Source: Clostridiales bacterium (GTDB lineage Bacteria; Bacillota; Limnochordia; Darwinibacteriales; B1SED10-159). From it: DNA of 49,690 nucleotides. The translations under genes were made by a program, and so were the position numbers. The notes beneath the pieces were generated by a model. The model ran no database searches. It saw only the letters and a program-made list of their open reading frames with translations, and was not told where the DNA came from. The stretch lies in assembly GCA_003551965.1 (NCBI GenBank), contig PUOC01000071.1:1-49690 (forward strand), in the 5' to 3' direction. Shown piece by piece: positions 32,690 through 40,690 of this stretch; position 1 is the stretch's first letter; every line of letters starts with the position of its first letter.

Positions 32690-33107
32690 ATGAAAAAGAT
32701 TCTGTTTCTCTGCACGGGAAATTGCCGCCGCAGTCCCATGGCGGAAGGGATCGCCCGGCACTTGGCTGGCGATCGCTTTGAAGTTTTCAGCGCCGGCATC
32801 GAAGCGAACGGCATTGATGCCAGGGCTGTCAAGGCTATGGAAACCGTCGGAATTGATATCTCCAACCAAACCTCGGATCCGATCGACCAGCAACAGCTCA
32901 GCTCCATGGACTATGTGGTGACGCTCTGCGACGATGCAAAACAGCGCTGCCCCAGGCTTACCCCAGAATGCCACTGCACTGCACTGGCCGCTGCCAGACC
33001 CCGCTCAAGCAGAAGGGAAGAGCCAAGAGGAAGTGATGAAGGTGTTCCAGGAAGTCAGGGATGAACTCACCAAACGGCTGCAGTCTTTCTTCATACGAGT
33101 GGAATAG
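32690..33107 (+). pseudogene. arsC: arsenate reductase (LMW phosphatase type), frameshifted near the 3' end
   Basis: The N-terminal 95 residues are a normal thioredoxin-coupled ArsC: P-loop CX5RS (Cys8-Arg14) and the redox pair Cys80 and Cys87 (CDDAKQRC). At about 32973-32987 the frame is lost in a tandem repeat ACTGC-ACTGC-ACTGG. The reading frame 0 continues as nonsense to 33064, while the next frame encodes the proper C-terminus (HWPLPDPAQAEGKSQEEV to the stop at 33105-33107). One more ACTGC copy, or loss of one base, would restore the family-like HWPLPDPA junction. A sequencing error cannot be excluded. ATG 32690 follows AAAGGAGCC. Confidence 0.8.
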
Positions 33108-33175
33108 GGAGTTGATACACCCGGCGAACAGCGGGCCCGCGGCAGGCAGCGGGAAAAATGTGCCCGAGGAAGGCC

Positions 33176-33739
33176 CTACTGAGTGCTTGTCACATCGGGG
33201 CCTTCACTGCCCCAAAGTGATTCGAGTATGTTCTTCACCCGCTTGTAGACGAAATAGGTCAAGAGCGAGCTAATCAAGCCCTTGGTCAGGTTAAACGGCG
33301 TCACCAAGCGGATGATCATGTCCATGACCAATTCTTCGGGTATGCCCCAGATGGGAAGAATGACCCGGTTCGTTGGAATCATCACCGCCGTCATCGCCAG
33401 GGAACCTACGGCCAAGGCCACCGCTGCTCCTTTACGGGTGCGGTTTCTTGCATAGTAGAGAGACGCAAAGAAAACAAAGCTTCCCGAAGCCATAAAGTTT
33501 TGAAAGGCGCCGATGGGTCCGGAGACACCGCGCACGAACAAATAAATGAATGCTTTCACAAAAACCATCAATGCTCCTGCCACCGGTCCGAACCAAAAAC
33601 CGCCAATCAACAGGGGTACATCACTGGGATCATACTTCAAAAAATCCGTGAACAGAGGAATTTGGATGGTAGACATCAATATCACAGCCACAGCCACCAA
33701 CACGGCCATATTGACCAACCGACGGGTTTTTGATCGCAC
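33176..33739 (-). CDS. ribU: ECF transporter S component, riboflavin (RibU-like)
   Basis: 187 residues and six membrane helices. The motif LKYDPSDVPLLIGGFWFGP is typical of RibU, and the N-terminal LVNMAVLVAVAVILM is the AxxxA-type interface with EcfT. It binds riboflavin and works with a shared EcfAA'T energising module encoded elsewhere. GTG 33739 lies behind AAGGAGGCGG. No FMN riboswitch is visible upstream. Confidence 0.85.
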   Translation of the reverse strand: MRSKTRRLVNMAVLVAVAVILMSTIQIPLFTDFLKYDPSDVPLLIGGFWFGPVAGALMVFVKAFIYLFVRGVSGPIGAFQNFMASGSFVFFASLYYARNRTRKGAAVALAVGSLAMTAVMIPTNRVILPIWGIPEELVMDMIIRLVTPFNLTKGLISSLLTYFVYKRVKNILESLWGSEGPDVTSTQ

Positions 33740-33763
33740 GGAACCGCCTCCTTCACTTCATTT

Positions 33764-33793
33764 AGGATAGCCCGTCCCCACTGGATTTGTCAA
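33764..33793 (-). promoter_or_regulatory. promoter of ribU
   Basis: On the minus strand a perfect TTGACA (33788-33793) and TATCCT (33764-33769) separated by 18 bp, 25 bp before the ribU start codon. The leader is too short for an FMN riboswitch. Confidence 0.5.
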
Positions 33794-33962
33794 CCTTTTT
33801 TGGCCCCCGGCTTTGCTCCATGGACGCTGCTCTCGTCTTGGAGACTTCTAGGTTGCCGGCAGGGTTTTTTCAACAAGCGCAGAATTGACAACTTAGCCTC
33901 GTATCCATGAACGGCAAACCAGGATCTGCGCAGGCCGGCAGAATAAGGTGGGAGCATGCAAG

Positions 33963-34730
33963 ATGGCAGAAGTATACGTGATGGCCAATCAAAAGGGCGG
34001 TGTGGGCAAAACCACCACAGTCTTTAACCTCGGCGTCGCTTTGACGCGCCTGGGACAGAGGGTACTGCTAGTCGACTTGGATCCGCAGGCAAGCCTGACG
34101 GTGTATTCGGGATTTGAACCCGATGATTTCGAAAAGACGGTGTACCATTGTCTGCTCCGCGACGCACCGGTGGAGCGAACCGCAGCCGGGACACCCTTCG
34201 GCCCTGATCTGTTGGCTGCCAACCTCGATCTGTCCTTGGCAGAATTTCACCTGATGAACGCCATTGCCCGAGAACGCCGAGCCGAGCGAATGCTAGAGGC
34301 GGTCCAGGACCGTTATGACTTTATTCTTCTGGACAGCCAACCATCCTTAGGGTTGTTAACGCTCAATGCGTTGGCCGCCTCTGACCAAGTAATTATACCT
34401 GTTGCCTGCGAGTTCCTCAGTATTCGAGGCACCGCTGCTTTATTACGTCTGATCGCAAAGGTGCAGGGACAGCTGAATCAAGATCTAGCAATCGCCGGCA
34501 TTCTGCCGACGCTCTTCGATAACCGCACAAATCACGGACATAGGATGCTGCATGATATTCAACAGGAGTTCCCTGAGATTCCCTTGTATCCGTTTCCTGT
34601 CAACCGCAGCATACGCTTCCCCGAAAGCGCTGCCCGACGGGAGCCGATTTTCGACAACGCCAACGATATTCCGGGGGCAGAAGCATACTGGCGCCTAGCC
34701 GAGGCACTGTGCGGCCGGGTACGAACATAA
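33963..34730 (+). CDS. ParA/Soj-family ATPase, orphan
   Basis: About 255 residues with the deviant Walker A KGGVGKTTT, Walker A' VDLDPQASLT and switch LLDSQPSLGLLT. The protein forms ATP-dependent DNA-binding dimers in chromosome or plasmid segregation and cargo positioning. No parB gene or parS-like site (TGTTTCACGTGAAACA) is present here, so another role is possible. ATG 33963 follows AAGGTGGGAG. Confidence 0.9.
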   Translation: MAEVYVMANQKGGVGKTTTVFNLGVALTRLGQRVLLVDLDPQASLTVYSGFEPDDFEKTVYHCLLRDAPVERTAAGTPFGPDLLAANLDLSLAEFHLMNAIARERRAERMLEAVQDRYDFILLDSQPSLGLLTLNALAASDQVIIPVACEFLSIRGTAALLRLIAKVQGQLNQDLAIAGILPTLFDNRTNHGHRMLHDIQQEFPEIPLYPFPVNRSIRFPESAARREPIFDNANDIPGAEAYWRLAEALCGRVRT

Positions 34731-34739
34731 CGGCCGCTA

Positions 34740-34881
34740 ACCTCAGGCACGGGTCAGCTGTGGGAAGGGCTCCTTACCAAACATAAGTGCCGGCATTCCA
34801 CGGGTTGCACACCGGCGGCAAAGCTTCACAAAACGCCGGCGACCGGAAATCCTTTTGCATTGAGGCCTTTCGTAAACATGG
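34740..34881 (+). other. unassigned structured stretch after parA
   Basis: Between parA and the terminator at 34882 are paired arms GGCAC/GTGCC (about 34746 and 34787) and CCGGCG/CGCCGG (about 34811 and 34833). It may be a small RNA or a long 3' end of the parA message. On the opposite strand a frame with two CxxC pairs also crosses it (see findings). Confidence 0.3.
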
Positions 34882-34911
34882 GCCGCAGCGGTATAACCGC
34901 TGCGGCTTTTT
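34882..34911 (+). terminator. intrinsic terminator
   Basis: Perfect 11-bp stem GCCGCAGCGGT/ACCGCTGCGGC with a 3-nt loop and five T residues. It is 150 bp after parA and the only strong terminator before the minus-strand gene. Confidence 0.8.
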
Positions 34912-34960
34912 CTGTGACCAACGCTCCGCATAACAAGCAATCTCCCCGCAGAAAAAACAC

Positions 34961-35275
34961 CTACTCCAACCTCCGCCTGTGACCAGACCGGATCTCCGCC
35001 AAAAGCCGGTCCATGCTGTCCCGGCGCCGGTCTGTCTCCTTCTCATCGACAACCGCCCGCAGCACCGTGGACCCAGCTGTAGTTACCCGAACCACAGCCC
35101 CTTCTTGCAGGGAAAAACGGGGCCGTTTTTTCAGTGCCAGCGACGTATCGTCTTCCATGTGAATCAGTTTCCAATAGCCGTCGGTGCCGCGATCCACGGC
35201 ATAGCTGGATGTCCCATAGGGCAGCGGTCCCGTCAGGGCTGTACCGAGAAGTGCCAATACCAAAAACCAAGTCAT
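34961..35275 (-). CDS. small exported protein, function unknown
   Basis: 104 residues with a signal peptide (MTWFLVLALLGTALTGPLPYG) and a basic, Arg/Asp-rich C-terminus. The middle has a short beta pattern (GYWKLIHMEDDTSLALKK, GAVVRVTTAGSTVLRAVV). ATG 35273-35275 follows GGGAAGGCGG. No family recognised. It is divergent from the hydrogenase operon. Confidence 0.55.
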   Translation of the reverse strand: MTWFLVLALLGTALTGPLPYGTSSYAVDRGTDGYWKLIHMEDDTSLALKKRPRFSLQEGAVVRVTTAGSTVLRAVVDEKETDRRRDSMDRLLAEIRSGHRRRLE

Positions 35276-35357
35276 AGAAACCGCCTTCCCGCCTCCCTTT
35301 GGCCTTTACTTGTTTCGCTGCCCATGGGAAGAACCCTGCTCACTCAAGCCACTTCTA

Positions 35358-35375
35358 TTGTTAAAAAAGTAACAA
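35358..35375 (+). promoter_or_regulatory. Rex operator of the hydrogenase operon
   Basis: TTGTTAAAAAAGTAACAA is an 18-bp near-perfect palindrome matching the clostridial Rex consensus TTGTTAANNNNTTAACAA with one mismatch. It lies 7 bp upstream of the -35 element, so Rex would repress when NADH is low. Confidence 0.75.
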
Positions 35376-35381
35376 AGACCA

Positions 35382-35410
35382 TTGCTTCTTGCGCCAGAAT
35401 CTGCTATACT
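35382..35410 (+). promoter_or_regulatory. promoter of the hydrogenase operon
   Basis: TTGCTT (35382-35387), a 17-bp spacer and TATACT (35405-35410), 42 bp before the first start codon and immediately downstream of the Rex palindrome. Confidence 0.75.
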
Positions 35411-35451
35411 ATGGATGTGAAATATCTAACGAAGTGAGGGGGCGGGACCCT

Positions 35452-37152
35452 ATGGCCATATTGGAAACCCACGGCGGACACTGCCGCGACTGCTATAAGT
35501 GCATCCGCTATTGTCCTCTGAAAGCCATTCATTTTTCCGACGACCAAGCGCTGATCATGCAAGAGCAATGCATCCACGACGGTTTGTGTTCAAACGTCTG
35601 TCCCCAGGGAGCCAAGGAAATCGTCCCTCAATACCATACCCTGCAGCAGTGGATCGACGAGGGCCGCCATGTGGTCGTCCTCATGAGCCCAGCGTATCTG
35701 GGCCTGCGGGATGATCCTCACCTGATAATTTCGTCACTGCGGGCCCTTGGGGTGCAGCGAATCGAGGAAACGGCTTGGGCTGTGCCCGCAGTCAGCGCCC
35801 AGTACTGGCAGGCTTCCAACGGCAATCCTTCGCTGTTGAGCTCTTGCCCCGCCTTGGTACGCCTAGTAGAAGTTCACTATCCGAAGCTGACGCCGCACCT
35901 CGTGCCCACTGCTTCACCTATGACTGTGCATGCACGCTCCGCTAGACAGCGGTTTCCCGAGGCGAGGATTGTCTATGTCGGACCATGTACCGCCAAAAAG
36001 TGGGAGCGGCAGCAGTCCTGGGGCGACACGGATCTTGTGCTTACGTTCCAGGAAGTGTACCGAGGCCTGCGAAACAACGGCATATCCCTAGGGTCACAGC
36101 GCCCCGTGGCGCCTGATATCTCGGGCAGTGCGACAGCCCGCCAATTCCCCCTGGTCAACGGCTGGGAGAAGACATGGAGCGGCGACGATATACAGGGGAA
36201 GACGTGGGCCATCAGCGGGTTCCAAGAGTGCATCGACTTCCTTGAATCCATGCAGGCCGGCCGTATCCAGGGTCAGTGGGCCAATCTTATGATTTGTCCC
36301 GGCGGATGCTTAGGCGGCCCCGGCTGGAACGACTACGACAAGGTTTTTGTGCGCCAGTCTCGACTCATGGACCGCATCTTCAGTCACCAGGGAGGCGAAC
36401 GCCCGGACTGGATACCTGTGGATCACACCCGGTCGTTTGCCCCTGCGGAATTGGAGAGGCAAACACCCTCGGAACAGGATATTCAGGATGTGCTGCGATC
36501 CAGCGGAAAAAGCAGCCTCCGAGACCAGATCGACTGCGGTGCCTGCGGCTATGATTCCTGCCGTGAACTGGCGGAGGCCGTCCTCCAAGGGAAAGCCCAG
36601 CTGGATATGTGCATCCCATCCAGTCGAACCCAAGCAGAAACTATGTCCAATATCATTATTAAGGCTACCCCCAACGGTATTGTTGTTGTGGATCCAGAGA
36701 TGCGCATTCTTTCGATAAACCCGGCAGCGGAAAATATGTTCCAATGCAGTGAACAGGCCCTGAAAGGAACACCCGTGCACAATTTGCTTGACACCGATGT
36801 ATTTGACACCGTATGCCGGGAAAACCGCATGATTGTCAACAACTGCGCCTATCCCCATTACGGCGTGAGTACACGGCAGATCGTTTTTCCCGTCGAAGGC
36901 CAAGACGTCATCATTGGCATTTTTATTGACATTACCCAGGAGCAACAACGCGACGAAGAGCTCCAGCACCTCAAACAGGAGACCCTGCAGCGAGCGGGAG
37001 AAGTCATCGAAAAGCAAATGCGCGTGGCACAGGAAATCGCCGGCCTCTTAGGCGAGACCACAGGGGAGACGAAGATCCTCTTGACGCAGTTGATGGGACT
37101 TATGAAAGATGATGGCTCCAAAGACAACGGAGGTGACAGCGGTGTTCGTTGA
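35452..37152 (+). CDS. sensory [FeFe]-hydrogenase-like protein with PAS domain
   Basis: About 566 residues. Order of domains: two 4Fe-4S motifs (CRDCYKCIRYC; CIHDGLCSNVC), an H-cluster domain (about 60-300), a further Fe-S motif (CGACGYDSC), a PAS domain (about 410-510) and a C-terminal coiled coil. The four H-cluster ligands remain (Cys132, Cys179, Cys282, Cys286), but the proton-relay Cys of catalytic enzymes is Ser131 (SSCPA instead of TSCCPA). This fits the group C sensory hydrogenases. The coiled coil and 4-bp neighbour spacing point to signalling to the phosphatase encoded next. ATG 35452 gives the natural N-terminus. Confidence 0.88.
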   Translation: MAILETHGGHCRDCYKCIRYCPLKAIHFSDDQALIMQEQCIHDGLCSNVCPQGAKEIVPQYHTLQQWIDEGRHVVVLMSPAYLGLRDDPHLIISSLRALGVQRIEETAWAVPAVSAQYWQASNGNPSLLSSCPALVRLVEVHYPKLTPHLVPTASPMTVHARSARQRFPEARIVYVGPCTAKKWERQQSWGDTDLVLTFQEVYRGLRNNGISLGSQRPVAPDISGSATARQFPLVNGWEKTWSGDDIQGKTWAISGFQECIDFLESMQAGRIQGQWANLMICPGGCLGGPGWNDYDKVFVRQSRLMDRIFSHQGGERPDWIPVDHTRSFAPAELERQTPSEQDIQDVLRSSGKSSLRDQIDCGACGYDSCRELAEAVLQGKAQLDMCIPSSRTQAETMSNIIIKATPNGIVVVDPEMRILSINPAAENMFQCSEQALKGTPVHNLLDTDVFDTVCRENRMIVNNCAYPHYGVSTRQIVFPVEGQDVIIGIFIDITQEQQRDEELQHLKQETLQRAGEVIEKQMRVAQEIAGLLGETTGETKILLTQLMGLMKDDGSKDNGGDSGVR

Positions 37153-38287
37153 ACGGGCTTTTGCGGCACTCAACAAACAAGGAGAAGAGCTCTGCGGAGA
37201 TCAAATCATTCTCTCAGAAGCACCCGACTCGGTCATCGCCGTCCTCTCCGACGGATTAGGCAGTGGCGTAAAGGCCAATATCTTGGCAACGATTACCACC
37301 AAGATCATCGGCACCATGCTTGAAGGCGGGGCTCAGCTAGACGATGTGGTCGACACCTTAGCCCGTACGCTGCCCATGTGCCAAGTGCGCCATTTGGCCT
37401 ATTCCACCTTCACCATCGTGCAGGCATTTCATTCCGGCCAGGTCTATGTGGCTGAATTCGACAACCCAAATACCATCTGCATCCGTGCAGGAAGGCCCAT
37501 TGACATACCAAGACAGTGCCGCAGAGTCGGCAATATGGAAGTCAATGAAGCCAGTTGGACGGCCCAGACCGGAGACACTTTGGTGGCCATGAGTGATGGC
37601 GTCACCCATGCTGGAATCGGATACTCGCTGGATTTCGGCTGGATGCCCGAGAAAGTCGCAAGGTACGCAGCGGCCCTAACGAAAGGCAATGCCAGCTCTC
37701 AGAGCATCTGCGACAGCATATTAGACACCGCGCAGAAACTGCAGGGCGGACACCTCCGGGATGACACCAGTGTCCTGGTCCTGAAGCTGCGTCAGCGGCA
37801 TACATTGACGGCAGCCGTCGGGCCGCCTCGAAATCCCAACGATGACCGATTCATGGCCCAATGCCTGGCATCGGAACAACAGCGGCGCATCGTCTGCGGA
37901 GGCACCACTGCCAACATCGTTGCCCGCGAATGGAATACCCAGGTAGAAGTTGATCTCCATTCCATGCTAGATGCCACAGAAGACGGTGTTCCCCCCATGG
38001 GCCGGCTGGAGAAAACACAGCTGGTCACCGAAGGAATCATCACCCTTTCCAAGACTCTGGAATACATGAAACAGGGTAAGATACCCAATAGAAACAATGG
38101 CGCCGTACGCTTAGCCCAGGAGCTCATGGACGCCGACGAAATCACGTTCCTGGTGGGCGGCGCCATTAACCCCGCACACCAAAACCCGAACCTGCCGCTG
38201 CCCCGTTCATTGAAACAGCAGGTCATACAGGAACTGGCGGAGTACCTCCGCAGCTGGGGCAAACAGGTTCAGCTTCAATACTTCTAA
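37112..38287 (+). CDS. SpoIIE/PP2C-type serine phosphatase
   Basis: About 391 residues. The N-terminal 230 residues have the SpoIIE/PP2C metal motifs: CGDQIILSE, VLSDGLGSG, VAMSDGVTHAG and RDDTSVLVLKL. The C-terminal 150 residues (from RQRHTLTAAVGPP) form a domain of the kind seen after the phosphatase in hydrogenase-linked phosphatases, with CGGTTANIVAREW. The 5' end overlaps the sensory gene by about 40 bp; ATG 37112 is assumed, but GTG 37140 (VFVERAF) behind GGAGGTGACAGC is an equally good start. It probably dephosphorylates an unknown protein in response to the H-cluster sensor. Confidence 0.85.
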   Translation: MAPKTTEVTAVFVERAFAALNKQGEELCGDQIILSEAPDSVIAVLSDGLGSGVKANILATITTKIIGTMLEGGAQLDDVVDTLARTLPMCQVRHLAYSTFTIVQAFHSGQVYVAEFDNPNTICIRAGRPIDIPRQCRRVGNMEVNEASWTAQTGDTLVAMSDGVTHAGIGYSLDFGWMPEKVARYAAALTKGNASSQSICDSILDTAQKLQGGHLRDDTSVLVLKLRQRHTLTAAVGPPRNPNDDRFMAQCLASEQQRRIVCGGTTANIVAREWNTQVEVDLHSMLDATEDGVPPMGRLEKTQLVTEGIITLSKTLEYMKQGKIPNRNNGAVRLAQELMDADEITFLVGGAINPAHQNPNLPLPRSLKQQVIQELAEYLRSWGKQVQLQYF

Positions 38288-38305
38288 CAGCAGAGGAGGA
38301 TCCCC

Positions 38306-38809
38306 ATGGCCAGTGTTGATCTGCAGAACGAGCAATCCGGGATAGAGTTTGTTGAACAGTCGGTGCAGAAGTGGGGCCGTTCGCCCAGTGCACTGATACC
38401 CATACTCCAGGACATCCAGCAGCAGTACCGCTATTTGCCCGAACAGCTTCTCACCCATGCGGCCACGGCTCTGGAACTGCCGCCCGCATCTGTATACGGA
38501 GTAGCAACCTTTTACGCCCAGTTTTCCCTGGACCCAAAGGGCAAGTACCTCATCAAGGTATGCGATGGCACAGCGTGCCATGTCCGCAAGTCTATGCCCG
38601 TCTATGAAGCCATTCGCAAACGGGTGCGCTTAGTGGACGGAAAAAGCACCACAGAGGACATGCAGTATACTGTAGAGACCGTCTCGTGTCTCGGAGCATG
38701 CGGATTGGCCCCTGTGGTGACCATCAACGATAAGGTGTACGGCCAGATGACGCCCGATGCCATTACAGCCATCATCGACATGCTTGAGCAGCAGGAAGGA
38801 GAGGTCTAG
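38306..38809 (+). CDS. hydC: NADH-dependent [FeFe]-hydrogenase subunit C (NuoE-like)
   Basis: 167 residues of the thioredoxin-like [2Fe-2S] family. Cluster ligands lie in CDGTACHVRKS and CLGACGLAPVV; the N-terminal helical part (LIPILQDIQQQYRYLPEQLL) is typical of NuoE/HoxE. It transfers electrons within the HydABC complex. ATG 38306 follows AGAGGAGGATCC. The next gene begins at the base after its stop. Confidence 0.95.
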   Translation: MASVDLQNEQSGIEFVEQSVQKWGRSPSALIPILQDIQQQYRYLPEQLLTHAATALELPPASVYGVATFYAQFSLDPKGKYLIKVCDGTACHVRKSMPVYEAIRKRVRLVDGKSTTEDMQYTVETVSCLGACGLAPVVTINDKVYGQMTPDAITAIIDMLEQQEGEV

Positions 38810-40690
38810 ATGATCCAATCACCGGCAGAACTGCAGAATCTCCGTGATCGCTATGCCAAGGGCATGGCCCAGCAGAAAGCCGGCATCCTTGTCTGTGCCG
38901 GAACAGGGTGCGTAGCCAGCGGTTCCTTGGAAGTCCATGCCGCCCTTGAACACGCCCTGAAGGAACAGGGGCTTCACACTTCTGTCCAGCTGCTTCTAGA
39001 AGAAGAAAGCACCGGAGGCGTCACAGCGGTCAAGAGCGGATGCCACGGTTTCTGTGAAATGGGGCCCTTGGTACGAATCGATCCAGAGGGCGTTCTCTAT
39101 ACCAAGGTTAAACCGGTAGATGCAGCAGACATTGTGGCCGCGTTAGACAACGGCGAGCCAGTGGAAAGGCTGCTCTACCGCCACCCAGCGACCCAACAAG
39201 TCTTTGTCAAGGAAAGCGACATTCCCTTTTACAAGCATCAAACACGCGTCGCCTTAGCCAACTGCGGCCATATTGATCCCAACGACATCGCTGCCTATAT
39301 TGCCAAAGACGGCTACCAAGGGGCGGCCAATGCATTGAGCAGGCCCCCGCAGGACGTGGTCGATAATGTACTAGAAGCCAATCTGCGGGGGCGGGGGGGC
39401 GGTGGATTCCCGGCCGGCCGCAAATGGAGTATTGCAGCCAGCGTCGATGCGGATCAAAAATACATCATCTGCAACGGTGATGAAGGTGATCCAGGAGCAT
39501 TTATGGACCGAAGCGTGATGGAAGGCGATCCCCATCGGATCATCGAAGGCATGTTGATTGCCGGATACGCCATTGGAGCCAGCCAAGGATATATCTATGT
39601 CCGCGCTGAATATCCGCTGGCGGTGGAACGGCTGCGCCAGGCACTCAGCGACGCAGAGGCGTGGGGGCTTCTCGGTGACAATATCCTCGGAACAGGGTTT
39701 TCCTTTGCCCTGCATGTGAAAGAGGGCGCCGGCGCATTTGTCTGCGGAGAAGAGAGCGCCTTGATTGCATCCATTGAAGGAGAACGGGGCATGCCGAGGC
39801 CAAAGCCCCCGTTTCCTGCGGTCGCCGGCCTTTGGAACAAACCTACCATCATCAACAATGTGGAAACGCTAGCCAACGTGCCGGACATCCTGCGGCGGGG
39901 AGTCGATTGGTTCAAGAATTCGGGAACGCCCTCCTCACCGGGAACCAAGACCTTCGCCCTCACCGGGGAAGTGGCCAACACAGGATTGATTGAAGTACCC
40001 ATGGGCCTGACCGTACGGGACGTGGTGTATACCATCGGCGGTGGCATTCGCAAGCAAATGGCCTTCAAAGCGGTGCAGATAGGAGGCCCCTCCGGGGGGT
40101 GCCTGACCGAAGAGCACCTTGATCTGCCCTTGGACTACGACTCCCTGCAGCAGGTAGGAGCCATGATCGGCAGCGGCGGACTGGTAGTTATGAACGAAGA
40201 AACCTGCATCGTGGAAGTTGCAAGGTTTTTCATGGAGTTCACCCAAAACGAGTCCTGCGGCAAATGCGTTCTCTGCCGGGAAGGTACCCGCCGCATGAAA
40301 GAAATCCTGCAGAGGATCGTAGATGGCCAAGGTGCAGAATCGGATCTGGGACTGCTCGAAGAAGTCGGCGAATCGGTACAGGCCGGATCCCTCTGCGGAC
40401 TGGGGAAAACGGCACCGAACCCGGTGCTTACCACTCTGCAGTATTTTGAAGAAGAATACTTGGCCCACGTCCGGGACAAACGCTGCCCGGCCGGTGTGTG
40501 CCCGGGTCTGAAAACCTTTGCCATTGCAGCTGAAGATTGTGTAGGCTGCAGCAAGTGCGCCCGCGTATGCCCGGTAGACGCCATATCCGGAAAGGTCAAA
40601 GAACCATTCGTGATTGACCGCGAAGCATGCATTAAATGCGGCGCCTGTGTGGATGCCTGTAAGTTCGGTGCCGTAGTGGAGGTGGCATAA
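38810..40690 (+). CDS. hydB: NADH-dependent [FeFe]-hydrogenase subunit B (NuoF-like)
   Basis: 626 residues. Domain order: N-terminal [2Fe-2S] thioredoxin-like (CAGTGCVASGS, SGCHGFCEMGPLV), NuoF core with NADH/FMN motif GRGGGGFPAGRKW and GEESALIASIEG, the 4Fe-4S site ESCGKCVLCREGT, and two C-terminal 4Fe-4S motifs (CVGCSKCARVCP, CIKCGACVDACK). This is the NAD-binding and likely bifurcating subunit. Its stop overlaps the hydA start by one base (TAATG). Confidence 0.95.
   Translation: MIQSPAELQNLRDRYAKGMAQQKAGILVCAGTGCVASGSLEVHAALEHALKEQGLHTSVQLLLEEESTGGVTAVKSGCHGFCEMGPLVRIDPEGVLYTKVKPVDAADIVAALDNGEPVERLLYRHPATQQVFVKESDIPFYKHQTRVALANCGHIDPNDIAAYIAKDGYQGAANALSRPPQDVVDNVLEANLRGRGGGGFPAGRKWSIAASVDADQKYIICNGDEGDPGAFMDRSVMEGDPHRIIEGMLIAGYAIGASQGYIYVRAEYPLAVERLRQALSDAEAWGLLGDNILGTGFSFALHVKEGAGAFVCGEESALIASIEGERGMPRPKPPFPAVAGLWNKPTIINNVETLANVPDILRRGVDWFKNSGTPSSPGTKTFALTGEVANTGLIEVPMGLTVRDVVYTIGGGIRKQMAFKAVQIGGPSGGCLTEEHLDLPLDYDSLQQVGAMIGSGGLVVMNEETCIVEVARFFMEFTQNESCGKCVLCREGTRRMKEILQRIVDGQGAESDLGLLEEVGESVQAGSLCGLGKTAPNPVLTTLQYFEEEYLAHVRDKRCPAGVCPGLKTFAIAAEDCVGCSKCARVCPVDAISGKVKEPFVIDREACIKCGACVDACKFGAVVEVA

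Noticed and set aside
33740-33960. FMN riboswitch before ribU
   Set aside because: The promoter-to-start distance is only about 25 bp and none of the conserved FMN-aptamer segments is visible.
34740-34912. SRP RNA or 6S RNA
   Set aside because: The conserved SRP loop sequences (GGAA tetraloop with asymmetrical AGCAG bulge) and an extended 6S-type bubble were not found.
34774-35052. 92-residue minus-strand frame from ATG 35052
   Set aside because: Its first half overlaps the exported-protein gene out of frame and it has no ribosome site; only the CxxC part is kept as a possible frameshifted gene in the findings.
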